From NCBI RefSeq assembly GCF_000721175.1, contig NZ_JOEZ01000033.1, positions 1 through 64,000 of the forward strand: a stretch of DNA of 64,000 nt. The letters run 5' to 3'. The position numbers were made by a program, and so were the translations under genes. Below the pieces are notes generated by a model. That model was given only the letters and a program-made list of their open reading frames with translations, did no database searches and was not told the DNA's origin. Of this stretch, positions 24,112 to 31,743 are shown piece after piece; the first letter of the stretch is position 1; every line of letters starts with the position of its first letter. This stretch comes from Streptomyces anulatus. Its GTDB lineage: Bacteria; Actinomycetota; Actinomycetes; Streptomycetales; Streptomycetaceae.

Positions 24112-25077
24112 ATGACCGGAGGTCCTGAGACCGACCCGGAGGAGCTGCTGAAGGGCCTGACCGTGGACGGTCGGCGTCCTGAGCAGCCCGTGCTGCTCGA
24201 CGGCCGGGGCCGTCCGATCGAGACATGGCGGGAGAACTATCCGTACGAATGGCGGATGCGCCGCAGGGCGTACGAGCAGGAGAAGCGGGTCCTCCAGATC
24301 GAACTGCTGAAGCTCCAGCGGTGGGTCCGCGAGAGCGGACAGCGGTTGGTGGTTCTGTGCGAGGGCCGCGACGCAGCAGGCAAGGGCGGGACGATCCAGC
24401 GGTTCACCGAGCGGCTCAACCCGCGCGGGGCACGCGTGGTCGCCCTGGAGAAGCCCAGCGAGCGCGAGAGCGGGCAGTGGTACTTCCAGCGCTACGTGGC
24501 CCATCTCCCGACCGCCGGCGAGATCGTCTTCTTCGACCGCTCCTGGTACAACCGGGCGGGGGTGGAGCGGGTGATGGGCTTCTGCACGCCGGAGCAGTAC
24601 GAGCACTTCCTGAAGCAGGCCCCGCAGTTCGAGCGGATGCTCGTCGAGGACGGCGTCCTGCTGGTGAAGTTCTGGTTCTCGGTGTCCCGCAGTGAGCAGC
24701 GGACACGGTTCGCGATCAGGCAGGTCGACCCGGTGCGCCAGTGGAAGCTGTCACCGACCGACGTGGCCTCGTTGGACCTCTGGGACGAGTACACCACCGC
24801 GAAGGTCGAGATGTTCCGGGCCACGGACACCGAGTGTGCGCCGTGGACCGTGGTCAAGAACAACGACAAGAAGCGGGGCAGGCTGGAGGCGATGCGCAGC
24901 CTTCTGTGGCGTTTCGCCTACGACAGCAAGGACGAGAAGGCCGTCGGAACGCCGGATCCGCTGATCCTGGGTCCCGCGGACACCTTGCTGGAGCCCGGGG
25001 AGGAGCGAGCGGATCTCTCGCCCACCCCCCTGTCCGGCCGGGCACAGGGGCCGGGCGACCACCCCGCTCAGCCGTGA
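24112..25077 (+). CDS. ppk2: polyphosphate kinase 2 (PPK2)
   Basis: 321 residues, one PPK2 domain. Walker A is EGRDAAGKGG (84-93), the Walker B/Arg region FFDRSWYNRAG starts near 140, the lid-region block is GFCTPEQYEHFL, and VKNNDKKRGRLEAMRSLL lies near the C-terminus. PPK2 enzymes use polyphosphate to phosphorylate nucleoside mono- or diphosphates, or the reverse. The single-domain form with an N-terminal extension fits the class I (NDP-phosphorylating) group, though class cannot be proved here. ATG 24112 follows GGGGACACC. The last 45 residues are low-complexity and probably disordered. The gene is monocistronic and faces the Mce operon end. Confidence 0.92.
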   Translation: MTGGPETDPEELLKGLTVDGRRPEQPVLLDGRGRPIETWRENYPYEWRMRRRAYEQEKRVLQIELLKLQRWVRESGQRLVVLCEGRDAAGKGGTIQRFTERLNPRGARVVALEKPSERESGQWYFQRYVAHLPTAGEIVFFDRSWYNRAGVERVMGFCTPEQYEHFLKQAPQFERMLVEDGVLLVKFWFSVSRSEQRTRFAIRQVDPVRQWKLSPTDVASLDLWDEYTTAKVEMFRATDTECAPWTVVKNNDKKRGRLEAMRSLLWRFAYDSKDEKAVGTPDPLILGPADTLLEPGEERADLSPTPLSGRAQGPGDHPAQP

Positions 25078-25169
25078 CCGTGAGCAGGTGTGCCATCCGG
25101 CGACTTCTGAGCTTCGGCTCAAGTGGCGGTCCGGACGCGGGTGCGGAACGCGCGGACCGGACCGGGCTC

Positions 25170-25335
25170 AGAGCCTGTCGGGTGGTCTTCGATCGAAAAG
25201 GCGGACGCGGCCTGGTGCGTGCGGTTCCCAGGCGCCGAGAGGTCCTCGTTGCGGAGCTGCCAGGGCATCTCGGCAACGCCGGAAGCGTGCGTGCCAGGGC
25301 GTGGCCGCCCGGTCAGAGGTCACCCGACAGGCTCT
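25170..25335. repeat. 166-bp hairpin element with 15-bp terminal inverted repeats (long copy)
   Basis: Ends are AGAGCCTGTCGGGTG (25170-25184) and its exact complement CACCCGACAGGCTCT (25321-25335). The interior has no good reading frame. The right end touches the stop codon of the lytic transglycosylase gene, and the element lies between convergent genes (PPK2 and transglycosylase). A shortened copy with the same ends and the same right-hand interior (CCGCCCGGTCAGAGGT) is at 51400-51453. It could be a MITE-like or REP-like element that doubles as a terminator. Confidence 0.75.
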
Positions 25336-26624
25336 CAGGCGTCGGCCCCTTCGCCCGGTGCGCAGGGATCGCCGGGTTCTTCCCGGCCGCCCGGTGTCTC
25401 CTCGGTCGGGGGCGGCCCGGACGGGGACGGTGACGGGGTGTCGTCGGCGCAGCCCGGGCCGGTCTCGCCGGGATCGGGGTCGGGCGGTGTGGTGGGTCCG
25501 GTCGGGTCGGGGCTGGGGCCCGGGCCCGGATCGGTGGGACCCGGGTCGGTCGGATCGGGGCTGGGGCTCGGGCCGGGGTCGGTGGGGCCGGGATCGGTCG
25601 GGCCGGGGTCGGTGGGGCCGGGGTCGGTCGGGTCGGGGCTGGGGCTCGGCGATCCGGGGTCCGTGGGGCGAGGGGTGGGGGTCGGGCTCGGCGGCCGCGT
25701 GGGCTGCGGGCCGACGACGACGCCTCCGTCGCCCTTGCCGGGACGCTTCGGCGCACCGGGCCCGCCGACCGGGGCCTTGGGCGGGGTCTTCCCGCCGGGG
25801 CCGGGGCTGGCCGGGAGAACGCCCTGGCCGTCGGCGACCGGGTGGCTGCCCTTGCGGTAGAACTCCAGCCAGGACAGCACCGTCCGCAGATAGGTGTCGG
25901 AGCGGTTGTAGCTGAGGATCGCCCGGTCCAGGTCGGCTCGGCGGGTCAGGTCGCGGGGCCCGGCACAGAGGTAGTGCCCGGCGGCGAGCGCCGCGTCGTA
26001 GATGTTGTTCGGGTCCCGGCGGCCGTCGCCGTTGCCGTCCGCTCCCCAGGCCGCCCAGGTGGACGGGATGAACTGCATCGGTCCGACGGCCCGGTCGTAG
26101 CCGCGGTCGCCGTCGTACGCCCCGTCGTCGGTGTCCCGGATCAGCGCGAAGCCCCTCCCGTCGAGCGCGGGGCCGAGGATCGGGGTGAGCGTCGTCCCGC
26201 GCGCGTCGACCCGCCCGCCGGACGCCTGGCCGGACTCGACCTTGCCGATCGCCGCGAGCAGCTGCCACGGCAGCCCGCAGCCCGGGTCGCTGCGGCCCAC
26301 CGCGCTCTCGGCCTTGCGGTAGGCGGCCAGCACGGTGGCCGGGATGCCCGCCTCGGACCAGGCACGGGCCACGAGGGGATCGGGTTCCGTCCCGGGCTTC
26401 TGGCGTGCGGGCGGCTTCGGGGACCGCAGCGGCGGTAACTCGGTGTGGTAGACGTCGTCGCCCGGTACCTCGGTCCACACGACATCGTCCGACGAGGCAG
26501 CCTTCTCCTGCCGGGGCTCGGGCGGCGTGAACCCGGGGGCCTGGGACGCGGTGAGCGCGGTCATCGCGACGACGGCGGTGGCCGTGGTGCTCAGCCGGCG
26601 GCGCACGGTGCGGTTGAAGCTCAT
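25335..26624 (-). CDS. secreted lytic transglycosylase with Pro-rich repeat tail; contains a TTA codon
   Basis: 429 residues with a signal peptide (basic RTVRRR, hydrophobic to about residue 28). Residues about 80-275 form an MltB/SLT-2-like lytic transglycosylase that cleaves peptidoglycan glycan strands: catalytic Glu130 in IGKVESGQASGG, then GPMQFIPSTWAAWG and AALAAGHYLC. The last 145 residues are a Pro/Asp/Gly/Thr-rich tail of DPGPT-type repeats, probably a wall-spanning stalk. Codon 63 is TTA (26436-26438, minus strand), the only in-frame TTA I noticed, implying dependence on bldA tRNA. It is last in the Mce operon, 22 bp after a Mce-associated gene, so it may open the wall for the transporter. 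Confidence 0.87.
   Translation of the reverse strand: MSFNRTVRRRLSTTATAVVAMTALTASQAPGFTPPEPRQEKAASSDDVVWTEVPGDDVYHTELPPLRSPKPPARQKPGTEPDPLVARAWSEAGIPATVLAAYRKAESAVGRSDPGCGLPWQLLAAIGKVESGQASGGRVDARGTTLTPILGPALDGRGFALIRDTDDGAYDGDRGYDRAVGPMQFIPSTWAAWGADGNGDGRRDPNNIYDAALAAGHYLCAGPRDLTRRADLDRAILSYNRSDTYLRTVLSWLEFYRKGSHPVADGQGVLPASPGPGGKTPPKAPVGGPGAPKRPGKGDGGVVVGPQPTRPPSPTPTPRPTDPGSPSPSPDPTDPGPTDPGPTDPGPTDPGPSPSPDPTDPGPTDPGPGPSPDPTGPTTPPDPDPGETGPGCADDTPSPSPSGPPPTEETPGGREEPGDPCAPGEGADA
25450..25700 (-). repeat. Pro-rich coding repeat tract
   Basis: Imperfect tandem GTCGGTGGGGCCGGG-type units encoding PTDPGP and PSPSPDPTDPGP repeats in the tail of the lytic transglycosylase. Unit number is likely to vary between strains. 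Confidence 0.6.
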
Positions 26625-26646
26625 GCGGGCTTCCCCTCTCCGGGGC

Positions 26647-27393
26647 TCAGCGAGTGAACGTGTCGATGGCGGCGATCAGCCAGGTGTCCCCGCGGCGAAC
26701 GGCGTCCACGGCGAACATGGCCGCCGCGTACGTCGTCTCCTCGTCCTTGCCGGTACGGGTGTTGCTCTGGTCGGCGAAGACCAGCAGCCGGGCGCGGTCG
26801 CCGTCGAGGAACTCGACCCCGCTCTCGGTGACGGTGGTGGTCAGGACGAGCTTCTGCTTCGGGGCCTGCTCCCGTACGTCGGCGAGCATGTCCTTGTGCT
26901 GCTGCACGGCCCGGCCGGTCAGATAGGTGCTCGCCGCACGGTCGGACCGGGCGGGCGAGGCGTAGTCGTACGAGAACACCGCGCCGACCGCCTCACCGAT
27001 CCGGCCCTTCACCTCACTGGTCCTGCCGATGTCGGTGAGCGCGGTGTTCTGCCGGGCCGGCTCGTCGCGGAGGCCGTCGGCCGAGGCGAACGCCCAGGCG
27101 GCGAAGGCCCCGAGGAGGACGGTGAGGGCGCACAGCACGACGGGCAGCGTGCCCCGGAGACGGGAGCCCCGCTCGCGTGGAGCGTTCGCCGGGGCATCAG
27201 GAGCGGCATCGGCTTCGGTGCTGGGCTCGGCCCGCGGATCGAGTTCGGTGGCGGAGGTGCCGGTGGCCGTGGCGGAGGCGGCGCGGGTGGTGGTGTCCGG
27301 CTCGGGTGCCGGATCCGTCTCCGCCTCCGGCGTACGCGGTGGTGCCGTGGCCAGCCGGCGGCGGCGGTTGACGAGGTGACGGGTCGTCGACAT
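26647..27393 (-). CDS. Mce-associated membrane protein (last of four)
   Basis: 248 residues. A disordered cytoplasmic N-terminus rich in Ala, Thr, Pro and Glu (1-80) is followed by one membrane helix (TLPVVLCALTVLLGAFAAWAFA). A periplasmic-side domain then has the Mas-type pattern: a short helix, an Ala/Tyr segment (VFSYDYASPARSDRAA), then paired beta strands ending in DTWLIAAIDTFTR. Mce-associated proteins are small accessory subunits encoded downstream of mce genes and are thought to stabilise or regulate the lipid importer. ATG 27393 fits GAGAGGACC upstream. It lies 61 bp after the previous gene of the operon. Confidence 0.8.
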   Translation of the reverse strand: MSTTRHLVNRRRRLATAPPRTPEAETDPAPEPDTTTRAASATATGTSATELDPRAEPSTEADAAPDAPANAPRERGSRLRGTLPVVLCALTVLLGAFAAWAFASADGLRDEPARQNTALTDIGRTSEVKGRIGEAVGAVFSYDYASPARSDRAASTYLTGRAVQQHKDMLADVREQAPKQKLVLTTTVTESGVEFLDGDRARLLVFADQSNTRTGKDEETTYAAAMFAVDAVRRGDTWLIAAIDTFTR

Positions 27394-27454
27394 GGGCGGG
27401 GGTCCTCTCCGGGCGTGCGGGGCGGGCGAATGCGGGCGGATGCGGGGGCGGAGG

Positions 27455-28057
27455 TCAGCCGGCCGTGCTGCCGACGGGCGCCTGGCCGAGCGCGCTGAGC
27501 TTCCACCCCTCGGCGGTCCGGGTGAGGCTCCCGAGCAACCGGCTCTCCTTCACCGCAGGTTCACCCTTCGGCGCGGTCACGGTGACCCGGATCGCCACCA
27601 TCACCCCTGCGCGGCCCGCCCGTTGGTCCAGCTCGGTCACCGCGCCGGAGAGGACCTTGGCCGTGCTCACCGTCTTCGCCTCGGCGATCTGCTGCGCGAA
27701 CGCGTCACGTCCGTCGATGAGTTGGCGGTGCAGATCTCCGGTGGTGGACTGCTCCCAGCTGTCGAGCCCCTTCTCCAGTGAGCGGTGGTCCAGGGTGTTC
27801 ATGTTCTGCACCGCCTGTTCGCCCGCCGCCAGCGCGTCGTCCCGCGCCTGCGCGAAGGACGCCGCGTCGTCGTGCGTGGCCTCGTAGCGGAGCCAGCCGC
27901 CCCAGCCCGCCGCTCCGGCCGCGCACACGGCCAGGGCCAGCGCGGCGATCACCAGCGGATTCCTGGTGCCCGCCCGTACCGCCGCCGCGGGTGCCGTGTC
28001 CTCTTCCGCCGTGTCCTGCTCCGCCGTGCCCTGCTCTGCCGTCCGCTGACGTGCCAT
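27455..28057 (-). CDS. Mce-associated membrane protein (third)
   Basis: 200 residues. An N-terminal TAEQDTAEED-type tract is followed by one membrane helix (NPLVIAALALAVCAAGAAGWGGW) and an extracytoplasmic Mas domain with a QARDDALAAGEQAVQNMNTLD helix and paired strands ending ESRLLGSLTRTAEGWKLSAL. ATG 28057 has GGGGAGAGGCAG directly upstream; a longer start would overlap the preceding gene. The ordered helix-then-strand pattern is shared with the protein at 28740, suggesting the two form one subtype, while those at 28117 and 26647 form another. Confidence 0.8.
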   Translation of the reverse strand: MARQRTAEQGTAEQDTAEEDTAPAAAVRAGTRNPLVIAALALAVCAAGAAGWGGWLRYEATHDDAASFAQARDDALAAGEQAVQNMNTLDHRSLEKGLDSWEQSTTGDLHRQLIDGRDAFAQQIAEAKTVSTAKVLSGAVTELDQRAGRAGVMVAIRVTVTAPKGEPAVKESRLLGSLTRTAEGWKLSALGQAPVGSTAG

Positions 28058-28116
28058 GTGCTGCCTCTCCCCTGCCTGCCGAACCGGACCGGTGCGCCAT
28101 CGCTTCCGGCCCGCCC

Positions 28117-28743
28117 TCATATGGAGCCGATCTCGACGATCCACCAGCGCCCGCCGCGGAGTTCCGCGGTCACCGTGAGCTGCGCGGAGGCGGTGGTGGG
28201 GGCGCGTCCCCGGCGCTCGTAGACCTGGTCGAGGAAGACCAGGAGGTGGGCGCTGCTGCCGGTCAGCCGGGTCACCCCGGCCTTGACGACCTCGGTGGTG
28301 AGCGTCAGCTCCTGGTCGGTGGACTGCCGCTCGACCTGGCCGAACAGCGCCGCGTACTGCTGGAGCGCCTGGTCGGCCAGGACCTCCTTCGCCGCCGCCC
28401 TGGTGACGCCGGTGGCCCCGGGACCGTACGAGAAGATCTTCGCGAGCGCGCTGCTGACGTCGCCGGTGACGCGAGCGGTCGCCTCCGTGTCGGTGAGCGC
28501 GAGGTTCGCGGTGGCCGGTGTGTCGCGCAGCTGGCGCCCCTCGGCGTACAGGGCGCCCCCCGTGGCGATCAGGGAGACCGTCAGCAGCACGCCGAGGACG
28601 CGCGGCCACCGGCGGGGGGACGCGTCCACGGCGTCCGTCGCGTCCACCGCGACCGCCTCTGCCACGGCGTCCGTCGGGCCCGACGCGTCCGTCGCGTCCG
28701 TCGTCGTGCTGGTCACCGTCGGCGTCCCTCCCCGTGCTCTCAT
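28117..28743 (-). CDS. Mce-associated membrane protein (second)
   Basis: 208 residues if started at ATG 28743, which overlaps the upstream stop (ATGA). GTG 28716 is a strong alternative because GGGGAGGG lies about 10 nt before it. The N-terminal Asp/Ala/Thr repeat tract is disordered, then a single membrane helix (VLGVLLTVSLIATGGALYA). An extracytoplasmic domain follows with IFSYGPGATGVTRAAAKEVL and LRGGRWWIVEIGSI. The FSY element and terminal strand match the protein at 26647, so this is the same accessory subtype. Co-transcribed with the mce genes. Confidence 0.8.
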   Translation of the reverse strand: MRARGGTPTVTSTTTDATDASGPTDAVAEAVAVDATDAVDASPRRWPRVLGVLLTVSLIATGGALYAEGRQLRDTPATANLALTDTEATARVTGDVSSALAKIFSYGPGATGVTRAAAKEVLADQALQQYAALFGQVERQSTDQELTLTTEVVKAGVTRLTGSSAHLLVFLDQVYERRGRAPTTASAQLTVTAELRGGRWWIVEIGSI

Positions 28744-29261
28744 CGGCCGCCGCCCGTTCCGATCGCGGTGAGCGCCTTGACCTTCCAGCCGTCGGCCGTA
28801 CGGGCGAGGGTCGCCGCGAACCGCTTGCGCTGGGTGCCGGCCGCGCCGGTGCGCGGGGTGACCTCGACGTCCACGGTGGCGATCAGTTCCGCCGTGCCCG
28901 TGCGCTCGTCCAGTGCGGTCAGCGCCGCCGATGTGACCTTGCCCCGGGCCGTGTCGCCCGCTGTCGTCAGGGACTTCGCGTCGGCTTTCCGGGTCCGCTT
29001 CAGCTGGTCGTGCAACGGTCCCGTCGAGGAGTCCAGCCAGGCCCGCAGGCCGGCGTCCACCCGCTTGGCGTTCTCGCCGTCCAGGCTGTTCAGCGTGGCG
29101 AGGTGCCGCTCGCCCTCGGTCAGGGCCGTGTCGCGGGCCTTCGCGTAGGACAGGGTGCGGTCGCCGCGCGCCTGCCCGTACGACCAGGCCCCCAGGCCGC
29201 AGACCAGGGCGGCTGCGAGCAGCACGGCCCAGCCGGCCCGGCGTCGGCTGCGGGGGGTCAT
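28740..29261 (-). CDS. Mce-associated membrane protein (first)
   Basis: 173 residues. A basic N-terminus (TPRSRRR) leads to one membrane helix (AGWAVLLAAALVCGLGAWSY), a helical ARDTALTEGERHLATLNSLD segment and paired strands (AELIATVDVEVTPR, AATLARTADGWKVKALTAI). The start overlaps the stop of the MceF-like gene by four bases. This is the usual position of Mce-associated genes, immediately after mceF. Confidence 0.82.
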   Translation of the reverse strand: MTPRSRRRAGWAVLLAAALVCGLGAWSYGQARGDRTLSYAKARDTALTEGERHLATLNSLDGENAKRVDAGLRAWLDSSTGPLHDQLKRTRKADAKSLTTAGDTARGKVTSAALTALDERTGTAELIATVDVEVTPRTGAAGTQRKRFAATLARTADGWKVKALTAIGTGGGR

Positions 29262-30493
29262 GAGCCGCCTCCCAGGCCCAGCAGCCCGGCCATGCCCTCG
29301 GCCGGCGGCCGCGCGGTCGCGGGTCCGCCGTCCACGGCTCCGGGCAGCTTCATCGAGCCCGGTACGGCCGGTTTCGGGACCGGGCCGCCCTTGGGGGCAT
29401 TCGCGCTGCCCCGGACGTTGATGCCGGTGCCGGGCGAGGACGTGCAGCGGGCGGCGGTGTTCACGGCGGGCCCGGCCGAGGTGTCGAGGCCGTTGCGGTA
29501 GACCGTGCCGCCGTAGCCGGCGGTGCAGGGCAGCGGTTCGAAGAAGGTGACGGACATCCCGAACCGGGCGCCGTCGTCGTCGACCGCGCTCGCCCCGGCG
29601 GCGGCGACGGCGGGGAGCTTCACGAGGAGTTCCTCCAGGCCGCGTTGGCGGGTGACGGCGACCTCCGAGGTGGTGAGGAGGTTGGCGACGACGACGCCGA
29701 AGGCCGGGTCCACGTCGCGCAGCAGTCCGCTGATCTGGACGGCGGCGTCCGGGGTGGTCGCGATGAGGCGGCGCAGGTCGCCGTCGGAGCCCTTGAGTTC
29801 GGCGGCCAGCTCCTTGGCTCCCGAGGCGAAGCCCCTGAGGGCCTGCCCCTGTTCGGCCTGGGTCCGCAGGACGCGCTCACCGTCGGCCATCAGCCGGGTG
29901 GTGACCGGCAGCGCCTTGTCGGCTGCCTCGATGAAGTCGCCCCCGGTGTCCAGCAGGACCTGGAGGTCGTCACCGCGCCCTTCGAAGGCGGCCCCGAACT
30001 CCTCGACGACGGTCCGCAGGCTCTCCAGGTCCACGGAGCTCGCCAGGTCGTCGACGCTGGTGAGGACGTCGGTGGGAGGTGCGGGGATGGTGGTGTCGGC
30101 CTCGTCGATGACCGAGCCGTCGCCCAGGAAGGGCCCGTCCTTGCGGGTGGGCCGCAGATCGACGTACTGCTCGCCGACCGCCGAGAGGTTCGCGACGACC
30201 GCGGTGAGGCTGTCGGGGATCGGCGGGGCGTCCTTCTCGATCCGCAGCTCGGCCTCGACGCCCTCCTCGGTCAGCTCGATGGGGCCGACGCGGCCCACGG
30301 AGACGCCTCGGTAGGTGACGTTGGAGTGCGTGTACAGGCCTCCCGTCTGCGGGAGTTGGACCGTGACGGTGTAGTAGCTGCGCAGTCCGACGTAGTGGCC
30401 GAGATCGGCGTACCGCACGCCCAGATAGCCGAGGACCAGAACGGCGATGACGAGGAAGGCTAGGTTCTTCAGCCGGATGGCGGGAGTGATCAC
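29258..30493 (-). CDS. mceF: MCE-domain protein, MceF position
   Basis: 411 residues. An N-terminal membrane helix (LKNLAFLVIAVLVLGYLGVRYADLG) anchors an MCE/MlaD domain: YYTVTVQLPQTGGLYTHSNV, VTYRGVSVGRVGPIEL, AVVANLSAVGEQYVDLRP. A long helical needle-like region of about 200 residues follows, then a Pro/Gly tail. MCE proteins assemble as a hexamer forming a tube that carries lipids between the outer envelope and the inner-membrane permease. The sixth position in the mceA-F order is the basis for the symbol. Overlaps both neighbours by four bases. Confidence 0.9.
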   Translation of the reverse strand: MITPAIRLKNLAFLVIAVLVLGYLGVRYADLGHYVGLRSYYTVTVQLPQTGGLYTHSNVTYRGVSVGRVGPIELTEEGVEAELRIEKDAPPIPDSLTAVVANLSAVGEQYVDLRPTRKDGPFLGDGSVIDEADTTIPAPPTDVLTSVDDLASSVDLESLRTVVEEFGAAFEGRGDDLQVLLDTGGDFIEAADKALPVTTRLMADGERVLRTQAEQGQALRGFASGAKELAAELKGSDGDLRRLIATTPDAAVQISGLLRDVDPAFGVVVANLLTTSEVAVTRQRGLEELLVKLPAVAAAGASAVDDDGARFGMSVTFFEPLPCTAGYGGTVYRNGLDTSAGPAVNTAARCTSSPGTGINVRGSANAPKGGPVPKPAVPGSMKLPGAVDGGPATARPPAEGMAGLLGLGGGS

Positions 30494-31743
30494 GGTGTCG
30501 CCTCCTGCTCGGTCTTCGGCGCCTCGGGCACGGCGGCCTGCGGCGTGCCCGGAACGGTGCTCCTCGGCGTGCCCGAAGCGGCTGTCCTCGGCGTGCCCGA
30601 CACGGCGGGCAGCGGCAGCGGGAGTGCGCTGCGGGCCGCTGCCGCCGCCCCCTCGCCCTCGGCCGGGGGCAGCGGGATCCCGGGCTCGTCCGGGGTGAGC
30701 GGCGGGATGATCTGCGTACCGGGCAGGGCCGTCACGTCCAGGTAGACGTTGAGGTAGTCGCCCTTGACGCCGCGCAGCACCTCGTCCGTGAAGGGGTAGG
30801 TCAGCAGCACCTGGAGGGAGTCGGGGAGGTCCTGGCCGGAGTCGGCGAGCGCCTTGAGGGTCGGGGCGAGCGCCTTGAGGTCAGCGATCATGTCGGCTTT
30901 GCTCCGGTTGATCGTGTCGACGGCCACGATGGAGAGGGTGTCGAGGGAGCGCAGCATGGTCAGCAGGGAGCCGCGCTGCTTCTCCAGGACCTTGAGTCCG
31001 GGGCTGAGCCCGGTCAGGACCGTGCCGACGTCCTGCTTGCGGGTGGCGAGGGTGGCGGAGAGCCGGTTGACGCCGTCGAGGGCCTTGGTGATGTCGCTCT
31101 TGTTCTCGTCCAGGTCGGTGACGAGGGTGTCGACCCGCTTGAGCATGGAGCGGATCTGCGGTTCCTGTCCGGCGAGCGCCTTGTTCAGCTCGGTGGTGAT
31201 GGTCTTGAGCTGGTTGACGCCGCCGCCGTTGAGGAGCAGGGACAGGGCTCCGAAGACCTCTTCGACCTCCGGGTTCCGGTTGGTGCGGGAGAGCGGGATG
31301 CGGCCGCCGGCGGCGAGCGAGCCGCGTGCGGTGCCCTCGGGGGGCGGGGCGAGCTGGATGAACTTCTCGCCGAGCAGGCTGGACTGTTCGAGGCGGGCGT
31401 AGGCGTTCGCGGGGAGCTTGATCTTCCCGTTGACCCGCATGGTGACCCGGGCCCGCCAGCCGTGCGGGGCGAGGCTGATCTTCGTGACGCGCCCGACGGA
31501 CACGTCGTTGACCTTGACCGAGGACTGCGGGGCGAGGCTGAGGACGTCGCCGAACTCGGCGGTGACCTCGTAACTGCGGTCGCCGAGGTCCGCGCCCCCG
31601 GGCAGCGGGATCTGTTCGATGCCGGTGAAGGAGGGTCCGTCGGGGCGGACCACGACCAGGGCGATCAGGGCGCCGGTGGCGAGCAGGGCCATGGCTCCGA
31701 CGGCGGCCCGCACGACGGGTCTGCGCCGGGCGTCGTCGTTCAT
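30490..31743 (-). CDS. mceE: MCE-domain protein, MceE position (no lipobox)
   Basis: 417 residues. A membrane helix at about 10-32 (VRAAVGAMALLATGALIALVVV) leads into an MCE domain (YEVTAEFGDVLSLAPQSSV, VKVNDVSVGRVTKISL, LLGEKFIQLAPPPEG), a long helical segment (IRSMLKRVDTLVTDL, VLTGLSPGLKVLEKQ) and a Pro/Ala-rich tail with repeated SGTPR/PGTPQ units. Mycobacterial MceE is a lipoprotein, but there is no Cys in this N-terminus, so a lipid anchor is absent and the helix must serve as anchor. It overlaps the mceD and mceF genes by four bases. Confidence 0.88.
   Translation of the reverse strand: MNDDARRRPVVRAAVGAMALLATGALIALVVVRPDGPSFTGIEQIPLPGGADLGDRSYEVTAEFGDVLSLAPQSSVKVNDVSVGRVTKISLAPHGWRARVTMRVNGKIKLPANAYARLEQSSLLGEKFIQLAPPPEGTARGSLAAGGRIPLSRTNRNPEVEEVFGALSLLLNGGGVNQLKTITTELNKALAGQEPQIRSMLKRVDTLVTDLDENKSDITKALDGVNRLSATLATRKQDVGTVLTGLSPGLKVLEKQRGSLLTMLRSLDTLSIVAVDTINRSKADMIADLKALAPTLKALADSGQDLPDSLQVLLTYPFTDEVLRGVKGDYLNVYLDVTALPGTQIIPPLTPDEPGIPLPPAEGEGAAAAARSALPLPLPAVSGTPRTAASGTPRSTVPGTPQAAVPEAPKTEQEATP

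Noticed and set aside
25450..25700. CRISPR-like or minisatellite array
   Set aside because: The repeats are coding Pro-rich units within the transglycosylase, with no regular spacers.
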